Notes: generated from the letters alone by a model not told the origin. A DNA stretch of 60,000 bases from Adiantum capillus-veneris (GCA_014529385.2 CM043964.1:109459587-109519586); one strand, 5' to 3'; shown: positions 1-11,395, counted from the first letter of the stretch. Translations and numbers: made by a program.

Positions 1-302
1 CCCCTGTCATTGCAAACGAAGTTTGCCAATGCTTGGTGTAATGGCAACATCCCATCCGGGTGCCAGTCGAACTACCTCTGCCTGTGGCGTCAGTCTGTCG
101 GGCGTAATTCCAAATCGAGCCGCCAATTCCAAGTGAAAAGAAGTTTGCCTTGGCTCCTTCAAAAGAGCTTCCTGATCCTTCACTTTGCCCCAAAAGCGGC
201 AAAGTTTGTACTTTCATTCATTAGATTCGGTGCAGGTCCTTGCCATGTGGTATCAGTTCTGCTTTTCTATCTGCCTTTTTCTGCCACATTCCTCAGCTGC
301 TC

Positions 303-1821
303 TCAAACTCTCGGGCCTGTCGTCGTTCTTATCATTCTGTTCTTTCTGTGCCTTTTTAGAGCACTTCGCGGAGATATGTCCATGTCCCCCGCATCCAAAG
401 CACTTCCCCTCTGTGATGAAGCGAGCTCTCTCCTCAGGAGTAAGCTTGGGTCGTGCATCATTTTTCTCTGGGTTGCTCTTTTTCTTTCTACTTCATTCCC
501 AAAAGTCTGTTCGGCTCGTTGTGTCATGGTCTCATCTGTGGGGTAGGTCAGACTGCCAGAGTGAATGGCAAAGCCCCGCTTTGCATGACTCATCAACTCT
601 TGAATAGAAGCTGACTTCTGTTCCAAGCAGTGATCTCGGATCTCTGTAGGTAGACCCAAGGTAAATCGCCCAATCTGTTCTCTGAACGAGATCTTCTTGA
701 ATGAAGAGGCGTGTAGAAAAGAGTTCCAAAATCTTTCACAATAAGCATTGATTGTGTCTTTCTTGGTCATCCGAAGATGGTTCCAAGCAGCTCGTATATC
801 TCGTTCATATTCTTGCGTCAACCAAGAAGAAATAAAAAGCTTTTCAAATTTCAGCCATTTAACTGGCGCACTCTTGTTAAAAGAAGCGTGGACCACCAAG
901 TACGAGCATTCCCCTTAAGGTAAGAGGTAGCTCTCCGAATCTTGGAGTGCTCTGAATAGCGTCCTCCCGCGAAAGCGATGTCAAACTGCTGTATAAAAGA
1001 CAAAGCCTTCGAAGCATCTGAGTATCTTGAAAAAGTATCAAACTTGATCGAGTGGCCACCTTCCTTAAACTCTTGGACTTTCTTGCTTTTATCTTCGAGA
1101 AAGTCATACTGGTTGGCTTTGTAAAAATTCTTCTTGTTCGCATAAAACTTTCCGTCATCGGAATCTGAGCTGTCTGTAGACGAGTCCTCAGTAGAACTGT
1201 CAGTCTCTGGGCGAGATGTAGCCTTCTTTGCCTTTTTCTTGCCCTTTCCGAAGCTTTGTTTCTTTCTTCGCTTTTTACCTTTTTTGTCTTCTTCGCTCGA
1301 ATCCGAGGAGCTAGAAGAACTATCAGAAGAAGAAGAAGAAGAACTGGGTACTCCTTCAAATCGAACACGCTTCTTCTGTTTCTTTGCCTCGTCAAAAGTC
1401 AACCGACGACCCAAATAACCTGGAAAGTCAGTGCTTTTTTGCCGTGCATTTTGGCTTTCTTTTGCGCGTCAAAAAGCTGAGCAATCCGTGCATCAACCAC
1501 GTTCTCCAGTTCCTTCTCCGTATATTTTCTTGGAGGCAGAAGGTTTCTTGAGAGCGGGTTTCGGGAGTGGTGTTGTGGTTCTTTGCCACTCCATCTGTAC
1601 CTCTTCCAAAGAGGTCTGGTTCATATATTTTGCCATCTTCGGGTCCTTGGCAAATTGAGCATCATTTTTGTTGCATCGTCGATCAATTGACGACGCTCCA
1701 TCTCTTGCTGCTCCTCCTGAGTAGCCCGAGGCGGGCCATACTCTCTGTCTGAATCTTCGTTGTGATCCCAGCCCGCATCTCCAGATGCAGAGGGAGTCGA
1801 CTAATCATTGCCTAAAGCCAT
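303..1821 (-). pseudogene. gag pseudogene of element A
   Basis: Conceptual gag polyprotein (capsid plus nucleocapsid) of a plant Ty3/gypsy element. Visible segments are an N-terminal region, a basic then serine-rich linker (about 1270-1400), the capsid-type stretch FIQQFDIAFAGGRYSEHSK followed by a GNARTWW motif (about 890-1000), and a Lys-rich tail. It aligns end to end with the gag of element F (12,492-14,112). Frames are interrupted: a TAG at 1801-1803 replaces the CAG of element F, and the reading frame changes between 851-899 and near 1415. The start is the ATG whose complement lies at 1819-1821, matching the start chosen in F. Confidence 0.8.
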
Positions 1822-1893
1822 AAGTGCCGCGGAAAAAAAAATTCGGGGATCGGATTTTCCGAAGAAGAGAAATTGGCCGTGCTCTGATACCAT

Positions 1894-2467
1894 TGTAACT
1901 GACTTGGACACTCCCAAGTCAAGAATCAACCGCGACAGCACCAAATAACCACTTCAAAACAATTCACAGATCACAATAGATTTGCACTGGCCCGGCGGAG
2001 TTCCGTGCCTAGAGATATTGGCCCCAAAGATTGACGCCCCTTTCGATATTTCTTTTTGTATTAATCAATCATCAAAGTACAAGAGAGCGGTTAGGGTTTC
2101 ACTCTCAGACTCTGCGTCCAGATGCTCTGAAAAGTGAGACCCTCACCACTAATTTAAAGGTTACAAGGGATGCCCAAAAGCAGAGCCCCAAAAGCTTGAA
2201 AGCAAAAGCAGATTCTCTCTCTCTCTCTCTCTCAATGAGAGTCAGTAAAAAGCAAGTTCTCTTTTTCTCTTTCTTTCTCCCAAATCAAAGCGAAAAGCTG
2301 AGATTTGCGTCGCTCAAAATTTCCCCATTTAAAAAAAAAAAAAAAAAATCCGCCTCCGCGATTTTCGGAAATTAGGGTTTTTGGCAAAAATTAGGGTTTG
2401 CAGGAATTTTAGGGTTTTTGGCAGAAATTAGGGTTTCTGCTGTCCGCCACGTCATCACTTTGTGACA
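1894..2467 (-). repeat. 5' LTR of element A (family A/E/F)
   Basis: On the minus strand it begins TGTCACAAAGTGATGACGTGG at 2467 and ends GTTACA at 1894 (574 bp), followed directly by a TGGTATCAGAGC primer-binding site (reverse complement at 1882-1893). It matches the LTRs at 7493-8059, 11,784-12,421 and 17,705-18,340. Several telobox-like AAACCCTAA motifs (seen as TTAGGGTTT on the plus strand, 2372-2435) lie at its U3 end. A CT tract lies at 2214-2234. Confidence 0.9.
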
Positions 2468-2817
2468 ACCCAGCCTTGTGAGCGCGAGGCATGCCGATGA
2501 GTGACATAAACCAGGTAATTTTGGGGCAACACTGCTGGCTTTAATGCAAGTACAGGAGCAGGCTTGAGTGCCGGAATGAAGTCGGGAACCTGTCTTTCCT
2601 CTGGAACTGGAGACGGGGAATCCGAAATGAGAATGACTTCCGGTTCGAATGCGGGTTCCGGTTCGGGTACGGGTTCTGCTTCGGGGGTATCTGGTATAAT
2701 TATCACTTCGGGAGCCGGAGGAGGATTTTCTGGTAATATTTCTTCGGGTACCTCGCCTATGTACGAGAGAAAATTGACGGGAACGTCGAAGGCATCGTCG
2801 TCCATGACTCTGAACAA
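2455..2817 (-). pseudogene. Truncated acidic proline-rich ORF (probable gag N-terminus of element B)
   Basis: A 120-codon minus-strand frame beginning MFRVMDDDAFDVPVNFLSYI and containing repeated PEP-type runs (EAEPVPEPEPAFEPEVI). The last few codons are LTR A sequence, so the native product is truncated. No domain is recognised. Its position about 660 bases downstream of an LTR and primer-binding site makes gag the likeliest identity. Confidence 0.45.
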
Positions 2818-3493
2818 GCCCGCGTGCGCGTCTGTCGATGGCCAGAAGTGGTGGCGTTGGGAATTAGCAGAAGAGGGTGCGCTGAATTTCTCTCACGATG
2901 GCGCTGTTTTGTCATTGCGCTGGCTGCCGCTGGCCTCTTGGTATTTTTTTTTGTTTAATTATTCCACAAAGGGGTGCCCACTTAAAATTAGGTTGGGCAG
3001 CCGGCCAAAAATCCTTTTAAGTAAAAGGGTGGCCTTGTTTGAAAATCCAGCACTGGATTTTTTTAATGTAATCCCAAACGCTGCTGCTGTCTTTTTAAAT
3101 CGAACGCTGCTGCCTCTTGGAAAAACAGCCAGCGCTGCCATGTTTGGGCTGCCGTGAGTGAGGTGCCGGGTGAAGGGAAGGCCTGGAAGCACTGCCTTGT
3201 GAAGGGATGGCCTGGAAGCACAGGCTTGCGTCAATAGCGCAAGAAGGAAAAAGTGCAGCTCATCCTGTCCTCGCGAAGAGTTTGGTATTGCAACCGGTAC
3301 GCCGCAACACTTTCTCTGTCTGCCATCTTCTGCTTATCTTTATGTATGTGCTTGAGAAAAAATTACCTCATGCTGACATGGGTCCTGGCCATCTTTCTTC
3401 TGCTTCCATACAACTCCGGGAAGGGGGAGAGTAGCGGCGAGGGTGAGAGGCTCACAACCTTCGGGTCCCGGGAAAAATTTGCTCTGATACCAC
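2468..3493 (-). mobile_element. Internal fragment of element B (LTR retrotransposon), cut by element A
   Basis: This lies between LTR B and the insertion point of element A. A TGGTATCAGAGC primer-binding site (complement at 3480-3491) is next to LTR B, which fixes minus-strand polarity. The leader (about 2820-3480) has no convincing protein. From 2817 an open frame of about 115 codons encodes an acidic, proline- and glutamate-rich N-terminus beginning MFRVMDDDAFDVPVNF, with repeated PEP/PVPEPEP runs. I take it as the start of a gag, but nothing beyond composition and position supports that. It reads into LTR A at 2467. Confidence 0.6.
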
Positions 3494-3928
3494 TGTAAGG
3501 ATTCTAGTCGCTAATCCTTAATTAAGTACTTAAACTCATGATTAAGACTTAAGAAACTGAAACTAAACTTAAAACAAGACTTAGAAGACTCTGTGTTTTT
3601 ATATTGATTGAAAGTGTGATACAAGGATTCCTTTTATAGGAATTGAATAGTCATCAGTGAATAGGCATGTCTCTTTGTGAAGAGACATGACTTTAGGCGA
3701 AAAGACACATCCTTTCGGCAAAGAGCTGCAACCATTGGGTGAAGAGTCATATCCGTACGGTGAAGGGGTGTGACCAGTCGTCGAAGGAGTGTGGCTTTTG
3801 GCGAAGAGGTATGTATTTTGGGCAAAGTGGTGTGACCATTCGAGAATAGGAGTCCTCATGGGTTAGTCACACTTCGCATCTGCATCTGTAATGAATCAAG
3901 AAGAGTGTAACAAGTCACAATCGTGACA
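3494..3928 (-). repeat. 5' LTR of element B
   Basis: Minus-strand reading starts TGTCACGATTGTGAC at 3928 and ends CCTTACA at 3494 (435 bp), with the primer-binding site immediately outside. TG...CA ends are present on both sides. It contains the 21 bp degenerate tandem array listed separately. Confidence 0.75.
3674..3838. repeat. Degenerate ~21 bp tandem repeat inside LTR B (about 8 units)
   Basis: Units resemble GGCGAAGAGACATGTCCTTT, with a GGY(G/A)AAGAG core recurring every 20-21 bases. In one minus-strand frame this gives a repetitive Pro-rich peptide, which I treat as a by-product of the repeat. Confidence 0.65.
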
Positions 3929-4469
3929 CTTTTTTAGATTATGTGGGAGGAGTGATGAGGGAGTCGTTGAATATCTCCCGGCCCGGACCTTGTTAGGTTA
4001 TGCGGGAGGAGTGTTCATCGGCGACTTTATGTTTCTATGTCTTGTAACATGCATATGTGAGCATTTGTGTTGCATTGTGATGTGCCAATTATTGAATATT
4101 CCTAATTGGATGAGATTGCCTGGGTATGTAATTTTTTAGTGCATCAAGACACTCGTGGAATATCAGTATGGTCTGGGTGTGATGGCTAATTTTACTACGC
4201 CGGAATATCAAGAGTTCCGATCTGGACGAGAGGAGAAGCTAACTTCTTGATCAAAAGAGCAAAAAGGAGAAGCTAACTCCTTGATCAAAACAGCCGAAAG
4301 GAGAAGCTAACTCCTTAATCAAAAGAGCAGAAAGGAGAAGCTAACTCCTTAATAAAAAGAGCAAATTGATCGTCCCTCGGAATGACCCTCGGAAATTTTT
4401 GAGCTAGCTTGAGTTGTTTTGCAGATATGCTGTAATCGCGGACGATTACTCTCTTTCAAGAAGGGGAGA
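3929..4469 (+). mobile_element. 3' untranslated remnant of a plus-strand gypsy element ending at LTR C
   Basis: Non-coding, with no open frame worth calling. It ends in a polypurine tract (CAAGAAGGGGAGA, about 4457-4469) directly before LTR C, so it is the 3' end of a plus-strand LTR element whose coding part is missing. It holds a fourfold 34 bp repeat at 4233-4366. Confidence 0.6.
4233..4366 (+). repeat. 34 bp tandem repeat, 4 units
   Basis: Four units begin GGAGAAGCTAACTCCTT and continue GATCAAAAGAGCAAAAA with a few substitutions. Each unit carries a small inverted repeat (GGAG...CTCC) that could form a short stem. Confidence 0.85.
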
Positions 4470-5065
4470 TGTAACAAATTGCTGACGTGTCAAAGCCTAA
4501 AGAATGGAGCCAACTTGCAGATGTTGGCCGAGGGGCCTAAACCCTAAGAAGAACAAGTAACAGAAGAAGTCCTCCCAACCTATGGGGACCCCGCCCGATG
4601 AGGCCCCAAGTGACATTAAGGATTAAAATAAAGCAAGATCCGCACACACGCAAAAACTGTTGACGTGGCAGATTTTCGAAAATTGCGCTGGCATGATGAC
4701 GTGGTAGGCTGTACGGATTTTCGTGATTTATGCTGGCAGCTTTTTGGCTTTGCTTTTGGACCAAATGCTTTTTGAGTTTGAAGGCTTTTCACTGTAATTG
4801 CTTTTTAGGCCAAGGGCCTTTAAATATGAGGTTAGGGCTCATTCTCTGGCATGCTCCCCGGAGAAGGTGCAGAGTCTGGAGTACCGGCTTGTACTGTGTT
4901 GATGCAATATAAAGAAATACCGAAAGGGGTGCCAAGGTTTGGGGCCAATACTCTCTGGGGTGGAATTCGGCCACTCTGTGCCGCGTGTCGTCTCTCTCTT
5001 TCAGTTCAGTTGTTATTGAAGTGTTAAAAGTCTGTTCAGTCTGCTCTTTTCTATTGGCACATGGT
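4470..5065 (+). repeat. LTR C (gypsy family C/D)
   Basis: Starts TGTAACAAATTGCTGACGTG right after a polypurine tract. It matches LTR D at 5636-6379 over its length (shared GGCCGAGGGGCCTAAACCCT, GAAATACCGAAAGGGG and a TCTCTTTCAGTTCAG block near the end). The right end is approximate because the primer-binding site expected after it is missing. Confidence 0.7.
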
Positions 5066-5099
5066 GCGCGTCTTGTGACAAAGAGTTTGACAAAGCTCT

Positions 5100-5635
5100 T
5101 GAAAAGAAGATGAACGAGTTACGAAAAGGTTTGAAGCACTCTCAGAAGAAGAGGAAATTGGTGGATTTCCTCAGTTATATGGGCCAGAAGTCCACTTTTG
5201 AGGTGGCAAGCATATCCAAAAAGCGTGTTTGTTTCGAGGATGACTCAGATTTTTTTGTCTTCAAAGAGTTCCGACAGTTCGTGATCCTCTATCTCCAAAG
5301 AGAATGAGGAAAGGCGGAAGAAGCGAAGAAAAAGCAATAAAATAAGACTTTTGAAAAAGTCTAGAGGGCATGGGAGGCCATCTAACAGTTCAGAGGAGGA
5401 GAGCTCATCCTCTTCTGACAATGAATAAATGAACAAGAAGACCAAGGAGTTCAAGGATGGGGTGAAGCAGTTAGGTTTGACACGTTTTCATGCTACTAGG
5501 ACCCCCATGGAGCCCTTGAATTTATACAACAGTTTGATGTTATGTTCTCGAAATGCCGGTTCTCGGAACGCTCCAAGGTGCGAAGGGTGGCATCTTACTT
5601 GAAAGGAAATGCATAGACATGGTGGTGTACTCTGT
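5100..5635 (+). pseudogene. gag fragment after LTR C
   Basis: Plus-strand gag remnant. The segment YMGQKSTFEVASISKKRVCFED corresponds to the GYLGRQSTFDKAKK...KRVRFEG region of element F's gag, and a later frame encodes a LYNSLMLCSRNAGSRNA-type capsid stretch equivalent to FIQQFDIAFAGGRYSEHSK. A KGNA-TAG-TWW block has a stop (5614-5616) where glutamine is expected. The coding sequence ends abruptly in the capsid domain at LTR D. Confidence 0.7.
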
Positions 5636-6379
5636 TCGTCACAAACTGCTGACATGTCAAGCCACTGAAGACCCGACGGGTTGGGGTTCCTAGACCCACG
5701 CCTAGCCGACTTGCAGATCCCGGCCGAGGGGCCTAAACCCTTAGAGTAGAAGCAACAGAAGAAGTAGCAGCAACAGAAGAATTCTTACCAACTTACAGAG
5801 TTTTGCTGAGTGGCCTAAACTTCAAAAGGGGTTAGGATTAAAATCTTAACCCTCTCAACTTATATGTCTTGTATAATGGGGCCTAAACATTTAGATAAAG
5901 CAGGACCCACCATCACACACTTGCGTAGCCTCATGATGAAGTGGCTGTTGCTGTATTGATAGAGCGCACAAATTGTGTTGACAGTGCTGACGTGGCACCT
6001 GTACGGAATCTCGCATCTCGCATGGGGAGATTTTGGCTGTTTCTGCATGGGATTTTTTGGAAGTCAGATGCTTTTAGAGTTAATGCTTTTCATGTATTGT
6101 TTTTAAAGAGGCGAAGGGGCTTGGCTCTTCCTCTGGCATTCAACCTGGAAGGTGCAGGAGAGCAGAGTGCCAGAGTCTTGTAGAGTTGTACTGAGTTCAA
6201 GCAATATAAAGAAATACTGAAAGGGGCGCCAAAGTTTTGGGCCAGTGCTCTCTTGGGGTGGAACTCCGCCACTCCCTGTCTCATGTGTCGTGCATCTCTT
6301 TTAGTTCAATGTTATTTGAAGTGCTAAAAGTTGTTCAGTATGTTCTTTTCCGTTGGCACGTGGTGCCCTCCCGCTACCA
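5636..6379 (+). repeat. LTR D (gypsy family C/D)
   Basis: Begins in CGTCACAAACTGCTGACATG, the counterpart of LTR C's first bases, and ends CTACCA just before a primer-binding site TGGTATCAGAG (about 6380-6390). About 744 bp long, with several indels relative to LTR C. Confidence 0.72.
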
Positions 6380-7492
6380 TGGTATCAGAGTTCCAGTCGT
6401 GTGCTTTTCTGAAAGCATACCGGTCCTTCCCAGAACTGTCAAAGCTCTATGGTGTTCATGGATTCGGCAAAGTACCTGTAGTTTTTCCTCAATGAGCTTC
6501 GCGACATTCTTTCACGGCATCCGCAACAGAATGTACCGATGCTACATGGTCTCCTACAGTTTCTGACTACATGCTACCCCCTTTGATGTCCCAGGTGATA
6601 CCTCCTCCTTTGGCACCAGAAGGTGTGAGAGCTTCCAACCGGCAACCTTCCCAGCCGTTTGTTCCGATTGGGGGAGTCTTCAAGAATATGATGGAGTCAT
6701 CCGACCCTGATCCAATGCAACCACCTTTGCCACCGGCGTTGCTGCCACCTCCCCGACCATCACTACCACCAGGATAAAATGGTCGGAGCCCGTATGAAAT
6801 TTGAATACCCTTATTATCCGTACCCGGGGTACGCGCCTAACCAACCAAAGGATTTCAAAGATGAGGCACGACAATAAAATTTTTCACCTTTTCTAGGGTG
6901 AAAGATCATAAGAAAGCAATGCAATTCTTACAGCAATTCGACAATATCTATGCTTTGGGGAATTATACAGAAGAATCCAAGATTTCTCGAGGAACGGGAT
7001 TTCTTAAAGATAATGCTATGCAGTGGTGGAGTTCAATCGCGACACAGCTGCATGCTCCAAGGACATGGTAAGCTTTCAAGACAATTTTTGCACATAGTTA
7101 TATGACTTCTCTTTTTGAAGTTCAGATCTTGTCAGAATGGGGCAACTTGAAAATGCTTGCCACGGAGACCATGGACGACTATAACCAATGATTTCTCGAC
7201 GTCAGTTTATTCCCTTGAAGGACCAATGCGAGCAATACACCATTGGACTGCCATCACCATTACAGGAGTATCGTTTCTCCAAGCAAGTATCAACCATGCA
7301 AGAGCTTATGGACCATGCCGCAGTCGGCTACAAACTGATGAAAGGAAAGTTAGAATTTACCAGAGAACCAGCTCCAACAACAAACCAGAGTCCTCGATTA
7401 CAACGAAGAACTCCTTGAGATTCTCGTGATAGTCAACCTCAAGGCCTCGTTTGGCGCCTCAACAACGAAATACCTTATTACAAGAAGGTCGA
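6380..7492 (+). pseudogene. gag pseudogene downstream of LTR D
   Basis: Decayed plus-strand gag. The leader and N-terminus (about 6400-6775) include a proline-rich stretch at 6571-6777. From about 6900 the capsid reads KKAMQFLQQFDNIYALGNYTEESK and then DNAMQWWSS, typical of plant Ty3/gypsy gag. A segment near 7200-7420 (PLKDQCEQYTIGLPSPLQEY; TMQELMDHAAVGYK) matches the F gag region FTLGLPTEIRDH and IQELMSHA. Stops include TGA at about 7188 where the family has arginine. It is cut off at 7492 by LTR E. Confidence 0.72.
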
Positions 7493-8059
7493 TGTCACAA
7501 ACTAATGACGTGGTTGGGCCCCATACACATTTACACTGCTGGCAGGCCTGGAAAACGCGTCGATAGGCAGATTTTCGAAAAACGCGCTGGGTTGTTGACG
7601 TGGCAGATTTCCGCAATTCGTGCTAACATGCTGACGTGGCAGCTGTATGGAATTTTTGTAATTTGCGTTGACTGCTTTTGGCAGATTTGGGGAACTAGTT
7701 GCTTTGGAACTTTTGCTTTTAAGTTTAAAGCTTTTGGAGATGAATTGCTTTTGAGTTTGAAATCTTTTGGGGCTCTGCTTTTGGGCATCCCTTGTAAGAA
7801 TAAATACGCCCAAGGGCCTTACTTCTCAGGGCATCTGGACGCAGAGTCTGACAGTGAGCACCCGCGGGCTCATTGTACTTTGCTCAAAGATTAATATAAA
7901 AATAAATACCAAAAGGGGTGCCAGTCTTTGGGGTCAATACCTCTTGGCACGGAACTACGCCGGGCCGTGTCGACTTTATTGTGAATTGTGAATAAGTTTG
8001 AAGTGAATTTCTGTTGTGTTGCGGTAGAATCTTTACTTGGGGTGTCCAAGTTTGTTACA
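7493..8059 (+). repeat. 5' LTR of element E (family A/E/F)
   Basis: Runs TGTCACAAACTAATGACGTGG to TTGTTACA (567 bp), followed by a perfect TGGTATCAGAGCAC primer-binding site at 8061. It shares the AAAGGGGTGCCAGTCTTTGG and GGAGTGTCCAAGT-type blocks with LTRs A and F but lacks most of their telobox motifs. Confidence 0.88.
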
Positions 8060-10035
8060 GTGGTATCAGAGCACATATAGATTCTTCTACGGAGGATCCG
8101 ATCCGTTTTGTAGCGCGCACAGTTTTTGGGAAAGAATCTTCGTGTCCCGATTAGCCCATCCTTCAAACATCGCGCAATAGGCGTGCTCCCGTCTTCATCG
8201 TTCTATCTTTTAGGGCATAAAGCCATAAAGAATCCCAGATTACACATGGGTTCTCGTGAAGAATCTGACAGAGATGACACCTCTCAGTGGGAAGGCAAAG
8301 AAAAGTTGAAGACCCGGTGCAAGAACTGAAGAAAAGAATGAAGATTTGGGCAATTCTTTTTTTCGGACAAGTTTGCCAGAACGGATACAAACGTCAACTG
8401 CAGATTGGCATATGTGTGAACAGATTGATTAAGTACTCCAAGGACCCGAGATTGGCGAGACACCTGAAGAATTACCCGATTGATAAGATTTACTCGAGAT
8501 GGCATGTAGCCATTGTTTCTCCTCTCAGGTAGGGAGGAAAGCCAAAAGGACACACGAGTGCACAAAAGCAGAACCTGTACACACAGAAAGAGATGGACTA
8601 GAACTTAAAGGACCACCAAAAGATAAACTTGAGAGCTACAGAGTAGCAGCTGAGTGCGAAAGAAAAGAAAAGACGATAGCAGAACTGGTACCACATTGAG
8701 TGGGGCCCGAACCAAATCAGATGAACAAAAAGTACAAAACTTTATCGCCCTTGGGGCAAAGTGAAAGATCAAGAAGCCCTCATTTTTTTCTATTGATGGA
8801 GGAGCCAAGGACAACTTCTTGAATTGGCGGCTCAAGTTGGAATTACGTCCGACAGGCTGAGGCCACAGGCGGAGGCAGTTCTAGCGGCTCCCGGACGGGA
8901 TGTTGCCATTACACCGATCATTGGCAAACTTCGTTTGCAATGTCAGGGGTATTTAGGGCACGAGGACTTCTGCATAATGCCCTTAGAAAGGTTGTGACGT
9001 CCTCCTTGAAATTCCTTGGTACCACAAGAACAACGTCGTGGTTGACTATCGGACTGAGAAAGCGACTTTGACAAATGAAGGGCAAAGAGATTGTACTTGA
9101 TGAAATTCAGTTTCTTTACTCGATTTTTCTTGAGAGAATTGAATGATGATTGAAGGTCGAATATGTTTGACCTTGAAAAGAAACGACAAGATTTTTCTGC
9201 AATAGAGGCTGACTGTTTCTCTGAAGGCATACAAAGCGAGTTACCTCCTTTACGTCGTGAATATCACATGATTGATTCGTGGTAGTACACCACCGAACCG
9301 GCCACCTTACAGCGTTAGCCAAGGCAAAGATAAAGAAACAATGAATCAGAACAGATTTCCACTTTACGAGGATCGATGATATACTCGACAAAATTCAAAA
9401 TTCTACTTGCGGAATTGATATGAAGAGTGATTATCATTAGATCTGTATTGCTCCTGGAGACGTCTACAAGACAGCTTTTAGGACGCCTTTTTGGATTTTC
9501 AGAGAATGCCGATCATTTGTGGGTTTTCTAGACACCGAGGAAGCATAAATTGCTTATAAATGTGAAAAAGAGCGAGTTTTTCTTGCCTGAGATACATTTC
9601 TTGAGAAACATCGTCTCAACAGGAAAGGGTACAGATGGATCTGGCCAAAAGTGACACTATCCGCGATTGGCCTAACTTGAAGAATGTTCATGAAACTAGA
9701 AGCTTCTTGGGCTTCTGTTCTTACTACCGGTGGTTCATTCAAAAGCTTGCAAAGGTAGCTTCCCCTTTGCACATTTTGACACAAAAAGGAGTCCCTTTCT
9801 CTTGGGGATCCACAGCGGTGATTGCCTTTCAGACACTTAAACAAAAAAACTGACTATTGGACCAGTGTTGGCTTTGCAAGACTTGCAAAATCCATTCAAA
9901 GTATATTGTGATGCTTGTGGTCGTAGTCTGGGAGCGGTCTTAATACAAGAAGGCCATGTGACTGCCTATGAAAGCCAATTGTTTTCAAGGTCTGAATTGA
10001 CAGGACAGATTTATGAGAAAGAGCTATTGGCAATT
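8060..10035 (+). pseudogene. Internal region of element E: decayed gag to RNase H
   Basis: Shortened copy of the F coding region. A gag N-terminus (KYSKDPRLARHLKN, about 8430) is followed by a large deletion of the gag middle. Next come the end of gag and the protease region (8690-9060), a heavily mutated RT (about 9065-9700) with GIDMKSDYH-TAG-I at 9411-9443, the connection segment FLGFCSYYRWFIQKLAKVA, and RNase H (VYCDACGRSLGAVLIQEGHV, about 9898-10,035). It ends within RNase H where a foreign protease fragment begins. The TAG at 9438-9440 is at the same codon as in element F. Confidence 0.78.
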
Positions 10036-10471
10036 GACAGACCGACAGAACCGACGCCCGCACCAACAGTCGATAGAACCCGAGGACCACCTTCAGCCAA
10101 ACGAGCTAAACCTGCCATTGGCCTTGTACCTAACATTTATGGCATAAACCTTGAAAGTACAAATGAATTATGTCGAGCATATGGGCAAGTAAACGGCTTG
10201 AAAGCCCCGATTTTCTTCGACCCAGGAGCTACCGAAAATTATCCATCCAGACTTCCTGAAGGAGATGGACTTTGATTATGATACAGAGGGTGGAGAACTT
10301 GAAGCCGAGCTAGCCACAAGGAAAACTCAGAAAGTGGTACTGCTCATTGGTGCTCTTCCAGTGATTATCCAAGGATACCATGGAAAAGCAGATTTTCATA
10401 TCATGAAGTTGGACAATGGCAACGTTCTCTTGGGCATGCCTTGGCACGTCAAGAATGACGCGACACTCTAG
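10036..10471 (+). pseudogene. Aspartic protease fragment of a different Ty3/gypsy family
   Basis: Joined directly to the RNase H of element E. The linker (PTPAPTVDRTRGPPSAKRAK) leads to a retropepsin-like core: IFFDPGATEN with the D-x-G-A-T active-site pattern (about 10,213-10,242), a one-base frameshift, then KEMDFDYDTEGG, VIIQGYHGKADFHI and NVLLGMPWHVKNDA. The spacing fits plant gypsy proteases. RT, RNase H and integrase of this family are absent. Confidence 0.7.
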
Positions 10472-11357
10472 ATCCGGATCCGTACCATCACCTGGTCTGA
10501 GTTTCTCCGAGGGATAGGTGTTAGGGAGTGAGGGGTGTTTTTTGGCTGTGCCCGGCTAGTGTGAGGTTGTTTTCTCATGTCGAGTTGTGTCTAGCCATGT
10601 TTCGCTTGGGTATTGACTCAGTTCCATGGCCATTAGGCTCGTGCAAGCTGGGGGTATTTTTCCCAGCCTTGCCAGTATCTTTCCCATTGCCTGTATGACC
10701 TCTCATGCTCTCTTTTCCCTATTTTTCCTCTTCCGTGGGGGCTAGTGGACAGCTGGCCGACCTGGGCACTAGAGGGTATATAGGTGTGGGCAGAGGCAGA
10801 GGAGGTGGTGTGTGCATAGAGTCCTCTACTACAGGGCGCCCCCCATTGGATAGCCCGGGAGAGTACATGGAAGGCAGGGAGGGGGTAGCATACCTAGCGT
10901 TTTTGCTGGCTGCTCCCATCCCTAGTGTTTTTCATCCTTAGGTGAGAGGCAGCACTGCCAGGCAGATCATGGACAGCAGGGGCATTCCCCTAGCGTTTTT
11001 CCTCTCAGAGCATCTATACGGAGACGATGTGATCGCCATGATGCAGAGCACCACAACAGAGGTGCACGCATTAGAGAGGAGGTTCCATGCTCTCTACACG
11101 AGACATGTTTCCCTCTTCTCTCCTGATCAGTTCTCTTGCTAGGAAAAGATCCCGCCAGAGCCTTGCTTCCTCAGGAGGCTGGGGCAGCCCATGTGGAGAC
11201 CGTGTTAGTGGTCTCATGTGCAGGATCAATTGGTAGTGTTAGTAGCAGTCACAGTTGTGTGCATTTCGGGTCTATCTAGTTGGCATGTCAGTTCTATGCC
11301 GGACCACCCTTGGTCACTTGTATGAGCAGATTGTTATGAGCATGGAGAGCCTTTCCT

Positions 11358-11395
<38 letters not shown>

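Larger units (their letters stand above)
1..2467 (-). mobile_element. Ty3/gypsy element A, 5' part (LTR, leader, gag); continues off the left edge
   Basis: Read on the minus strand the order is LTR (2467 to 1894), primer-binding site, short leader, gag (about 1821 to 300) and the start of the protease region at the window edge. The leftmost 65 bases are the reverse complement of 14,228-14,292 in element F, so A and F are the same family. A is inserted in element B: B's proline-rich frame runs straight into A's LTR at 2467. The gag is broken by several stops and frameshifts, so this copy is inactive. The other LTR and any target duplication lie outside the window. Confidence 0.88.

Noticed and set aside
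10-607. Plus-strand hydrophobic frames that look like membrane proteins
   Set aside because: They lie opposite the gag of element A, whose homologue in F fixes the coding strand.
2564-3157. Plus-strand 197-codon Gly/Ser-rich frame
   Set aside because: Antisense to the Pro/Glu-rich frame of element B; the polarity of the LTR and primer-binding site favours the minus strand.
10705-11142. Plus-strand frames of 66-78 codons
   Set aside because: No family match, and they fall in a stretch better explained as a possible LTR.
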